IMG/VR virus record: IMGVR_UViG_3300020205_000619
Span: 1 to 22,183 of that record
From: a virus
Direction: 5' to 3' (one strand)
Length of the DNA: 22,183 nt
The notes under the pieces were generated by a model, which saw only the letters and a list, made by a program, of their open reading frames with translations, was not told the origin of the DNA and searched no databases. The position numbers were made by a program, and so were the translations under genes. The stretch's first letter is position 1. Each line of letters opens with the position of its first letter. This document shows, one piece after another, positions 15,804 through 22,183 of this stretch.

Positions 15804-16401
15804 TTTATATCCGTTATTTGCTAGTCCTGTGATAACGGTAGATCACGACGATGCTGAACTCGGTAGTATTATCCAATATTGTAAAAGTCAATTAGAGTAT
15901 AAAATCAATAAAGGCGGAAATTTTACCAGTCTTAATACTGATGTATTTTCGTTAGATGCATTTGCTGCAATCAAAGCACTTGCTCTCGAGTCTGTAAAAG
16001 TATATACTAAAGAAGTTATGCAATGGGCAGATGGTCCTGAATTTTTTATCACTCAATCTTGGGTTAATAAAAACCCAACAGGTACTACGCACCATGAACA
16101 TTATCATCTTAACACATTGTTCAGTGGTGTTTTTTATTTAGAAACAGCCACGCCTGATTATATTTCGTTTTTTAGCGGTAAACAACCTTACATGAAATTC
16201 TACGAAGATGAAAAGAACATATGGAATAGTGATAGGTACGATTTGCTAGTAAAGCCTGGACGTTTTGTAATATTCCCCGCTAGCATTTTGCATAGTGTAG
16301 GAGAAAACCTTGCAACTCACGAAAGAATTAGTGTTGCGTTCAATGTGTTTGTTAAAGGACAAATTGGAAGTAAAGAACATTTAACTTATTTGGAATTATA
16401 A
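15793..16401 (+). CDS. Putative 2OG-Fe(II) oxygenase (2OG-FeII_Oxy_5-like), copy 1
   Basis: The 202-residue single-domain protein begins with the family's typical LYPLFASPV strand. Core features are FFITQSWVNKNPTGTTHHEH, the iron-site H103-Y-H105-L-N followed by FSGVFYL, the strand VIFPASILHSV with H167, and R178 in ERISVAFNVFVKG. This H-x-H-x-N...SGV-[FY]-Y pattern is characteristic of a family common in cyanophages and marine bacteria. The gene overlaps the end of the halogenase by 11 bases, implying coupled expression and a shared substrate pathway. It is related to the gene at 17335-17943. The reaction is probably hydroxylation; the substrate is unknown. Confidence 0.82.
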   Translation: MVTDLYPLFASPVITVDHDDAELGSIIQYCKSQLEYKINKGGNFTSLNTDVFSLDAFAAIKALALESVKVYTKEVMQWADGPEFFITQSWVNKNPTGTTHHEHYHLNTLFSGVFYLETATPDYISFFSGKQPYMKFYEDEKNIWNSDRYDLLVKPGRFVIFPASILHSVGENLATHERISVAFNVFVKGQIGSKEHLTYLEL

Positions 16402-16405
16402 AAAT

Positions 16406-17338
16406 ATGAAAAGAAATACTGCATTTTTAATTAATGGCGGGGCTGGTAGAGTAATATGTTCAATCCCTGCGTTTGAACTATACGAAAAGGAAAATCCCGA
16501 AGACGATTTTGCTATTGTTGTAGAGGGATTTTTAGATCTGTTTAAAGGCCATCCGTCGTTGTATAAACGTGCGTATGAGTTTGGACATCGCAGATTATTT
16601 GAAGATAAGTTAAAAAATATGGATTTTATTTCACCCGAGCCGTATCAAGTTTGGGAATATTACAATCAACAAGCATCTATATCACAAGCATTTGATATTG
16701 CTATTAATCATCAAGGAGTTCGACCGTTGCCTAAGCCCACTGTTGAATTAACTACTGAAGAAAAGTTAGGCGGTGAAGAAACTCTTAAAAATATAAGAAA
16801 AGATTTCAATAATAAAAAAGCAATTGTTTTCCAGCCGTTTGGCCGTGGTTCAAATCTACACAACACACACATAGACAATGGTGGTAGATCGTTCCTGCCG
16901 GAGCATGCTGCTAAGTTGATTAAACGATTACAGAAAAAATATTGTGTAATTGTTATGGATGAAAAACAACTAGATTTTAAAGCTCTCGGTTGCGAAGAAG
17001 CAGTTGTTCAACTTACTAACATGACCTTACGTAGATGGATGGGGGTAATTGCTGCTTCTAGCTATTTCATTGGCTGCGATAGTGTAGGACAACATATGGC
17101 TTACGCTTTGGATACACCTGCTACTGTTGTACTAGGGTCTACGTTTAAAGAAAATGTGTCCTACGATTCTAAAAAGATTTCCATAATTGATTTAGGCGAA
17201 AGCAAAAAAATGTATAGTCCTATTCGTATGTGCCATAATGAAATTGCAGATGTAAACAATGAAAAACTAATGCATCTGAGCGACAAAGATTACGACAAGA
17301 TTATTTCTAGTATCGAGGCTGGCATTATCAAAGTATGA
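16406..17338 (+). CDS. GT9-like (heptosyltransferase-type) glycosyltransferase
   Basis: The 310-residue product has the two-domain layout of GT-B enzymes of family 9. The N-terminal half opens with FLINGGAGRVICSIPAFELY (7-26), a nucleotide-sugar enzyme glycine loop. The C-terminal half has IVFQPFGRGSN (140-150) and YFIGCDSVGQHMAYAL (220-235), matching the GT9 donor-site pattern (x-G-x-D-S/T-x-x-x-H-x-A-x-A), then PATVVLGST. No membrane segment is seen, as usual for these peripheral enzymes. It is four bases from the preceding oxygenase and overlaps the next by ATGA. It may add a sugar to a surface glycan or to the product made by its neighbours; donor and acceptor are unknown. Confidence 0.78.
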   Translation: MKRNTAFLINGGAGRVICSIPAFELYEKENPEDDFAIVVEGFLDLFKGHPSLYKRAYEFGHRRLFEDKLKNMDFISPEPYQVWEYYNQQASISQAFDIAINHQGVRPLPKPTVELTTEEKLGGEETLKNIRKDFNNKKAIVFQPFGRGSNLHNTHIDNGGRSFLPEHAAKLIKRLQKKYCVIVMDEKQLDFKALGCEEAVVQLTNMTLRRWMGVIAASSYFIGCDSVGQHMAYALDTPATVVLGSTFKENVSYDSKKISIIDLGESKKMYSPIRMCHNEIADVNNEKLMHLSDKDYDKIISSIEAGIIKV

Positions 17339-17943
17339 AAGACTTTAGCATAATTCCACTGTTCCCATTGGCGTTATATAAGTCAAAATTTAGGGAGTTA
17401 AGCCATCTAGAATTAGATACTATAACTACGTACCCGGTTGAAAAGCAGCCTCTTGGAAATAGCAGTTCTCAAGCACCGTATTTTTTAGATACAGCTGGAC
17501 TAGAACAACTAAAATCCGACATAGATCAGCACGTAGACACGTATGTTAAAGAAGTAATGAAAGCACCGTATGAAGTTTATCTTACTAATTCTTGGAAAAA
17601 CTTGACATCGCAGAATGAACAACATATAATGCATAATCATACTAATAGTGTGATTTCTGGAGTATTGTATATTAAATCAAGTTACATACAGCCCACTATT
17701 TCATTCCACAGAATGCAGCCTCCTTACTTGTTGTCTTGGGAGCCAACTGAGTTTAACACATTCAATTCTATGGAATGGACTGTGCCAGTTGAAGATGGAG
17801 ATATTATTATTTTTCCCTCTACACTATTCCATTATGTTAAACCTAACATAAGTAACAAGGATAGGATAAGTGTTGCATTTAATACATTTGCTCGCGGACA
17901 TATAAAAACAGAATCAGCAGGTGCTGATTTAATTTTAAATTGA
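17335..17943 (+). CDS. Putative 2OG-Fe(II) oxygenase (2OG-FeII_Oxy_5-like), copy 2
   Basis: Like copy 1 it has 202 residues and the same fold: an IIPLFPLALY opening strand, YLTNSWKNLT, the iron-site H97-I-M-H100-N-H102-T-N followed by VISGVLYI, DGDIIIFPSTLFHYV with H166, and R177 in DRISVAFNTFARG. Identity with copy 1 is concentrated in the C-terminal third, so these are old paralogues. The start overlaps the glycosyltransferase stop by ATGA, so translation is probably coupled. The carbamoyltransferase begins two bases after its stop. It likely oxidises the same scaffold at another position, or a different substrate; the sequence does not tell. Confidence 0.82.
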   Translation: MKDFSIIPLFPLALYKSKFRELSHLELDTITTYPVEKQPLGNSSSQAPYFLDTAGLEQLKSDIDQHVDTYVKEVMKAPYEVYLTNSWKNLTSQNEQHIMHNHTNSVISGVLYIKSSYIQPTISFHRMQPPYLLSWEPTEFNTFNSMEWTVPVEDGDIIIFPSTLFHYVKPNISNKDRISVAFNTFARGHIKTESAGADLILN

Positions 17944-17944
17944 G

Positions 17945-19738
17945 ATGAATATGAATAAAAAACCAGTATGGATTGCTAGTATTGCACGTGGACATAATGC
18001 TAGTGTATGCTTGCTCAAAGATGGAGAGATTGTATTCTCTATCGAGGAAGAACGACTAAGCAGACATAAGTACGACGGCGGGCCGTATGCGTCTATGATT
18101 AAAATCCTAGATTATACTAAAGAATTAGATTACCTTGTAATTGCACATACACAATCATTGGCTGATACTGCTGGAAAAGTTGATTTTACAGGTGACGATG
18201 TATACACAGGCCTTGCTAGGAAATTAGGACTAATTCGTAGAAAAGAAAATATCTACAATCATCCACAAGTTATCGATTTAAGCCATATACATCACAAGTT
18301 GCATGCAGCTTGTGCATTTTATCGAAGCGGGTTTAAAGATGCAGTTGCAGTTATCGTTGACGGTGCTGGAACATTTTTACCGCTATCAGTAAACGGAGAA
18401 AATGTGATTGGTTGGGAAACTGAAAGTATTTACAAGTGTGCATACCCTAGTGAATTTGAAACATTATACAAGCATATAGGTGTGCGTGGGCCAAGCCCCG
18501 GACAACTAATTAAAGATTTCGATAGCAGTATGTATGACGAGCCGGGAAAAACACACCATGCACTAATTACAGACCGTGCAGGAATTACTAAAGTTTACGA
18601 AGCAGTTACACAGTACTGCGGCTGGAGTCCTATTGAAGCTGGAAAAACTATGGGACTATTCCCTTATGGAAAAGATAACCCAGCAATTCCCCGATTGTTT
18701 GATGACTCTAGTGTTGCTCCGTTAGCCAACAGGAATCTAATTGTTCCAACTTATCCAAATGCAGCACTTGTTAATATTGGATTGTTTGATTACTTAAATC
18801 AGCATAACAGTTCAGATGTTACACTTTTAGAAAATAGACGAGACTTAGCATATGCTTGCCAAACACAAACACAAGATCAAGTTGTTAGAGTAATTCGAAA
18901 AGCTGTCGAAATGTCAGGCAATAAAAATGTTGTTTTAAGTGGCGGATACGGATTAAATTGCGTTGCAAATTATCATTATTTGCAAGCATTAAAAGATGAA
19001 GGTATTAATTTTTATGTAGAGCCTATTAGTAATGATGCTGGAACTGCAATAGGTGCAGCTTTAATGCATTGGTACAAACTCACCGGTTCTAATCATATAT
19101 GTAAACACGATACATTGTATTTAGGCCCTAAACATACATATACCACTGATCAAGTTATAGATATAGCATATCAACCGGGTGTTGATATTCAAGATGCTAC
19201 ATACAAAGACATTGTCGAATTGCTTACTAAGAAAAATATTGTTACGGTTTTCCAAGGATCGAGCGAAAACGGTCCAAGAGCACTGGGCAATAGAAGTGTT
19301 ATATTTGATCCTCGATTTGTCGACGGTAAGGATTATGTCAACGAAGTTAAACACCGTGAATACTTTAGGCCGTTTGCTGGTAGTATTTTAGCAGAATATG
19401 CACACGAGTGGTTTGATCTGCGTGGGATGAAAGATAGTCCGTTTATGATGTATGCTGTGAATTGCCAGCCTGGGATTGCTGAAAAGATTCCAAGTATTAT
19501 TCACGTAGATGGCACTTGCCGTATACAAACAGTCACAGAAGAACAGAACTTTCACTACTACAATTTAATTAAAGAGTTTCATAATGAAACTGGATGTCCA
19601 ATATTGTTTAATACTAGTTTTAACTTAGGTGGAGAACCTCTAGTTGAAACATTAGAAGATGCTATTTGGACTTTACAAAATTCCGATATCGACTATTTGT
19701 TCTTACCGGAGTTTAATAAACTAATAACTGTAAAATAA
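17945..19738 (+). CDS. Carbamoyltransferase, NodU/CmcH family
   Basis: This enzyme transfers a carbamoyl group from carbamoyl phosphate via carbamoyl-adenylate to a hydroxyl, as in Nod factors, cephalosporins and tobramycin. The 597 residues comprise both expected domains. The N-terminal Kae1/TsaD-like domain has GHNASVCLLKDGEIVFSIEE (16-35), the His-rich DLSHIHHKLHAA (111-122), VDGAG (138-142) and LSGGYGLNCVANY (331-343). The C-terminal YrdC-like domain has ENGPRALGNRS (441-451), REYFRPFAGS (471-480) and FNTSFNLGGEP (555-565). A second ATG six bases in may be the true start, since GAG sits in better position for it. Such genes occur in cyanomyoviruses. Its acceptor might be a hydroxyl made by the flanking oxygenases. 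Confidence 0.93.
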   Translation: MNMNKKPVWIASIARGHNASVCLLKDGEIVFSIEEERLSRHKYDGGPYASMIKILDYTKELDYLVIAHTQSLADTAGKVDFTGDDVYTGLARKLGLIRRKENIYNHPQVIDLSHIHHKLHAACAFYRSGFKDAVAVIVDGAGTFLPLSVNGENVIGWETESIYKCAYPSEFETLYKHIGVRGPSPGQLIKDFDSSMYDEPGKTHHALITDRAGITKVYEAVTQYCGWSPIEAGKTMGLFPYGKDNPAIPRLFDDSSVAPLANRNLIVPTYPNAALVNIGLFDYLNQHNSSDVTLLENRRDLAYACQTQTQDQVVRVIRKAVEMSGNKNVVLSGGYGLNCVANYHYLQALKDEGINFYVEPISNDAGTAIGAALMHWYKLTGSNHICKHDTLYLGPKHTYTTDQVIDIAYQPGVDIQDATYKDIVELLTKKNIVTVFQGSSENGPRALGNRSVIFDPRFVDGKDYVNEVKHREYFRPFAGSILAEYAHEWFDLRGMKDSPFMMYAVNCQPGIAEKIPSIIHVDGTCRIQTVTEEQNFHYYNLIKEFHNETGCPILFNTSFNLGGEPLVETLEDAIWTLQNSDIDYLFLPEFNKLITVK

Positions 19739-20259
19739 TGATTAAACAATTCGACACTTTTACAGAAAATTGGCTGCATACTCAGGCTAAAGAACAACTA
19801 CTAAATCCTGGACTGGATTGGAATTTTCCCACGTTTGGTGCAAGCGATACTAATTTAGAGAATGCATGTTTTGGCAGATGTGCATTTAATCTAAGTAACA
19901 ACCACGTTAACTGGAATAGAGTCGAATCTCTAACATACGTATTTGATAGTTGGTTAGACCGTAATAAAGATTGGTTTAAAATTGAAAGTCTTGGGAGATG
20001 TATGATGAATTTTTATGCCAATGGACAACAAACTGTATGGCATACTGATAATCATTATAATATACCTGGGTTGTATAGCTTACTGTACTATGTAGATGAT
20101 AGCAGTGGTGGCACAGAGTTTGAAAATCAAGTAGTTTTACACAAAGAAAATACTGGAGTATTTTTTAATTCTCATATGCTACACCGTCCAATTGTTTCTA
20201 CACATCCTCGACGCATAAGTGTAAGCTGGGTTATGAAAGGAACTATCATAAATGGTTAA
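19738..20259 (+). CDS. Putative 2OG-Fe(II) oxygenase (prolyl-4-hydroxylase-like), copy 1
   Basis: This 173-residue protein has a complete classical facial triad: W101-H102-T-D104 followed by LYSLLYYVDDSSGGTEF, then HMLHRP with H149, and R158/R159 in PRRISVSWVMKG as the 2-oxoglutarate anchor. The spacing and the GG-T-E-F turn match phage and bacterial P4H-like oxygenases, which often hydroxylate amino-acid side chains. The ATG overlaps the carbamoyltransferase stop by one base (TAATG), and its end overlaps the next paralogue by eight bases. It is clearly related to the gene at 20252-20761 and distinct from the H-x-H oxygenases upstream. Confidence 0.86.
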   Translation: MIKQFDTFTENWLHTQAKEQLLNPGLDWNFPTFGASDTNLENACFGRCAFNLSNNHVNWNRVESLTYVFDSWLDRNKDWFKIESLGRCMMNFYANGQQTVWHTDNHYNIPGLYSLLYYVDDSSGGTEFENQVVLHKENTGVFFNSHMLHRPIVSTHPRRISVSWVMKGTIING

Positions 20260-20761
20260 ACATTTTAACAATATGTTACCTGCTTGGCTATACGGCAGAG
20301 TACTAAATCAAACATTAAATCCTGCAATAGGATGGCACTTTCCTGGAAACGGCGGATATCATGGAGACATAGATAAATCATGTTTTGCTGCTATGATGTT
20401 CGACGAAGAACGAAATTATTCAGACTGGCAAAATACCGAATCATTAAAGTATGCACTAGACTACTGGGTTGATGCAAATAAGGATTGGTTTAAATTTGAA
20501 AGACTTAACAGATGTATCTTAAATTTCTATACTCCTGGTATGACTATAGGATGGCATACTGATCATAGTAAAGATAATCATTTCACACTAATTTATTATA
20601 TCAATGAGTCCGACGGAGGAACTGAATTTAAAGACGTAAAAATACCGCATGTTGCAAACAGCGGTATTTTATTAAAATCAAAGGACTCACATAAAAATAT
20701 AGAGTCCTCTGTTCCTCGACGTATAAGTGTCGCTTGGATTATAGTGGGCGAACTGATTTAA
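20252..20761 (+). CDS. Putative 2OG-Fe(II) oxygenase (prolyl-4-hydroxylase-like), copy 2
   Basis: This 169-residue product is a tandem duplicate of the preceding gene. It shares the opening motif (KHFNNMLPAWLYGRVLNQ against KQFDTFTENWLHTQAKEQ), ALDYWVDANKDWFKFERLNR and the iron site W101-H102-T-D104-H. The distal site is H147 in KDSHKN with R156/R157 in PRRISVAWII. The GG-T-E-F turn is conserved. It begins inside the previous gene and is the last gene of the plus arm. Its stop overlaps the stop of the convergent tail chaperone by four bases, and a terminator-like hairpin for the other strand lies within its coding sequence. Confidence 0.86.
   Translation: MVKHFNNMLPAWLYGRVLNQTLNPAIGWHFPGNGGYHGDIDKSCFAAMMFDEERNYSDWQNTESLKYALDYWVDANKDWFKFERLNRCILNFYTPGMTIGWHTDHSKDNHFTLIYYINESDGGTEFKDVKIPHVANSGILLKSKDSHKNIESSVPRRISVAWIIVGELI
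20639..20670 (-). terminator. Terminator-like hairpin inside the last oxygenase gene, likely serving the minus-strand tail operon
   Basis: A perfect 10-bp inverted repeat (AAAATACCGC at 20639-20648 with GCGGTATTTT at 20661-20670) has a 12-base loop. On the minus strand the 3' arm runs into five T, and the hairpin sits about 88 bases beyond the chaperone stop. It lies wholly inside the plus-strand oxygenase coding region. The plus strand also has four T after the stem, so weak bidirectional action is possible. Confidence 0.55.
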
Positions 20762-21282
20762 GGATTATTTGCCTTGCCCCATTTCTCATCTGGGTTCCAT
20801 GGAGGTGTTGGCCAAGGAATTCCTAAGTGACTTTTGAGCTTGCTTAAATCCAATGTATCAGTCATATCTCTAAGTTGTTGGCGATACACTGTCCAGGCTG
20901 CTTTTTCTTCAGTTGTTAAATCTGCATCAGCTAACTGTGTCCAGTCACTGGTTACAAATCTGTGTAATCGCTGGCCGTGAATCCATCTACGATACTTTTC
21001 AGCAGGGGTTACTTCTACAAATATCCATTCTTGTTCAATAGTACCGTCTGGCTTCTTAACAATATCCCCCGGTGTTACTTCTTCCCATTCTTCCTGAGCT
21101 GGAAACTCTGCATTTTTAATCTTGACCAAATTCCTAGTAGCAAGTAACTCGGGTGTAAGATCCTGATATTGAATAATTCCTGGATTATCAGGCGAAACTA
21201 TCGCAAATAAATGGCGAACATTTTCCTCGATTAACGGGGGTCCGCTTGGTTCGCCGTCTTCATCTACATATGTATATAACAT
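20758..21282 (-). CDS. Phage tail fibre/tail assembly chaperone
   Basis: The C-terminal half carries the hallmark of the phage tail assembly chaperone family: SDWTQLADADLTTEEKAAW at 112-130, followed by YRQQLRDM and a Pro/Trp-rich end (GIPWPTPPWNP). Such proteins help fold or trimerise the fibre encoded next to them. The 174-residue product also has an acidic N-terminal domain (residues 1-90) likely to fit the specific fibre. It starts 22 bases after the fibre stop, with GGAG about eight bases before the ATG, so fibre and chaperone are co-expressed. This pairing is a usual late-gene arrangement and helps confirm the fibre assignment. Confidence 0.85.
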   Translation of the reverse strand: MLYTYVDEDGEPSGPPLIEENVRHLFAIVSPDNPGIIQYQDLTPELLATRNLVKIKNAEFPAQEEWEEVTPGDIVKKPDGTIEQEWIFVEVTPAEKYRRWIHGQRLHRFVTSDWTQLADADLTTEEKAAWTVYRQQLRDMTDTLDLSKLKSHLGIPWPTPPWNPDEKWGKANNP

Positions 21283-21304
21283 TTAAAATTCTCCGTCCTT
21301 TATT

Positions 21305-22183
21305 TTAAGCACTTCCTGATGGGTAGCATCTTCCAGTTGTGGGCCAAACAATACGCACTGCGCCTTTGCCGCCAAAACCGCCGCCGTGTGATGTACCTGA
21401 TCCACCACCACCACCGCCGTATGATCCTCCACAGTTGTAGCCGTGACCTTGTCCATTACTCCATGGTTCTCCCGGAATACCTTGCTCACCATTAGAGCCG
21501 CCACCGCCACCAGATCCAGTTTGATGGGTTGCTGGTGCTCTAGTATTGCCGCAAGTACCGTTTTGTCCTTGTCCTGTAATTCCAGTTCCACCGCCACCGC
21601 CTGTTCCGTATGTAGAACTGTGATGCGAACCAGCTGAGCCACCGCCGCCGAAACAGCCTGTGTGGCCGGAGTTACTATACCAGCACTGGTTAGGGCCATA
21701 GCCGCCACCGCCGCCACCGCCACCTGCGGTGTTAGGGAATGTAATAGTACCTGGGCCACCGCCACAGGTGCCGCCGCCGCCAGCAATACAGCCGCAACCA
21801 GTACAGCAACCACAATGGCCGCCACCGCCGATAATACCTGGGAAACATGACATTCCGCCAGCGGATTGGCTCCAACATCCGCCATTTCCTGCTTGCACAG
21901 TATAACCAGAACCGGGGCTAACCGATACGTTATTAGCGTATGATAAGCCACCTCCACCGCCACCACAAACGGCCCAGCCAAAATAGCCACCACCGCCACC
22001 GCCGATAACAGCTACGTTAACTGCAGTTACTCCTGGAGGAGCAGTCCATGTGTAAGCAGCAGTTCCGCCGTTGGCGCCAGATTGTGTACCTTGATATAAA
22101 GCCTGCCCTGGTGCAACATAAACTGCACCATAAAATGATGCTGATTGAACAATACACAAACATTGGAAACATGCACATGAAAC
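21305..22183 (-). CDS. Glycine- and cysteine-rich tail fibre / adhesin, C-terminal part (N-terminus outside window)
   Basis: The frame is open to the right edge with no ATG in frame; a TTG at 22159 is not a convincing start because coding character continues upstream (C-A-C-F-Q-C-L-C). After a beta-type module (TWTAPPGVTAVNVAVIGGG) come many Gly runs separated by Cys-, His-, Ser- and Tyr-containing loops, for example HCGCCTGCGCI. The end is KGAVRIVWP, a typical closing strand of glycine-rich phage fibre domains, as in fibres whose tip is a polyglycine-II sandwich. The adjacent assembly chaperone supports a receptor-binding role. The many cysteines, over a dozen in the visible part, are unusual. 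The Ala/Val-rich reading in another frame is an artefact of the repeats. Confidence 0.85.
   Translation of the reverse strand, partial: VSCACFQCLCIVQSASFYGAVYVAPGQALYQGTQSGANGGTAAYTWTAPPGVTAVNVAVIGGGGGGYFGWAVCGGGGGGLSYANNVSVSPGSGYTVQAGNGGCWSQSAGGMSCFPGIIGGGGHCGCCTGCGCIAGGGGTCGGGPGTITFPNTAGGGGGGGGYGPNQCWYSNSGHTGCFGGGGSAGSHHSSTYGTGGGGGTGITGQGQNGTCGNTRAPATHQTGSGGGGGSNGEQGIPGEPWSNGQGHGYNCGGSYGGGGGGSGTSHGGGFGGKGAVRIVWPTTGRCYPSGSA

Noticed and set aside
21283-21999. A long minus-strand Ala/Val-rich open frame overlapping the fibre gene
   Set aside because: It is a by-product of GGT/GGC-rich glycine codons read in another frame; the Gly-rich frame has the family end motif and continues to the window edge.
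21360-22010. Repeated CCGCCACC-type units suggesting a DNA repeat or CRISPR array
   Set aside because: They are runs of glycine codons on the minus strand with irregular spacing and no spacers.

Overview
This window is part of the genome of a T4-like (cyanophage-type) marine myovirus. The evidence is a set of recognisable T4-type virion genes: tail tube gp19, tail sheath gp18, neck proteins gp13 and gp14, and sheath stabiliser gp15. There is also a gp1-type deoxynucleoside monophosphate kinase, T4 late-promoter motifs (TATAAATA and close variants), short AT-rich intergenic gaps and many 1-19 base gene overlaps. I see no tRNA, rRNA, CRISPR array or insertion sequence, and no gene-free gap over 300 bases. 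The host cannot be read from the sequence; relatives with these genes infect marine picocyanobacteria and other marine bacteria.

Layout. (1) 1-5656 is mostly minus strand: gp13, dNMP kinase, gp18 and gp19, read right to left and closed by a strong terminator at 96-119. One small HNH-like gene lies on the plus strand. (2) 5698-9081 is plus strand: gp14, which carries a -1 frameshift exactly at an AAATTTC slippery heptamer, then gp15 and a Nudix hydrolase. gp13 and gp14, normally tandem in cyanophages, diverge here from a short shared promoter region. (3) 9065-20761 is an accessory block of about 11.7 kb in two arms that diverge from 14123-14210. The minus arm holds two 2-oxoglutarate/Fe(II) oxygenase-like genes, an unrecognised Trp-rich protein and two divergent tryptophan-halogenase-like flavoproteins. 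The plus arm holds a canonical flavin halogenase, two more oxygenases of one type, a GT9-like glycosyltransferase, a NodU/CmcH-type carbamoyltransferase and two oxygenases of a third type. (4) 20758-22183 is minus strand: a tail-assembly chaperone and the C-terminal part of a glycine- and cysteine-rich tail fibre that runs off the right edge.

How it may work together. The outer regions build the neck and contractile tail. The accessory block resembles a tailoring segment of a natural-product or surface-polysaccharide pathway (halogenation, hydroxylation, glycosyl transfer, carbamoylation) but contains no scaffold-building enzyme such as an NRPS or PKS. The enzymes therefore probably modify something already present: a host metabolite, a cell-surface glycan, or a protein such as the adjacent tail fibre. 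Which of these applies is inference; enzyme-class assignments rest on visible motifs.
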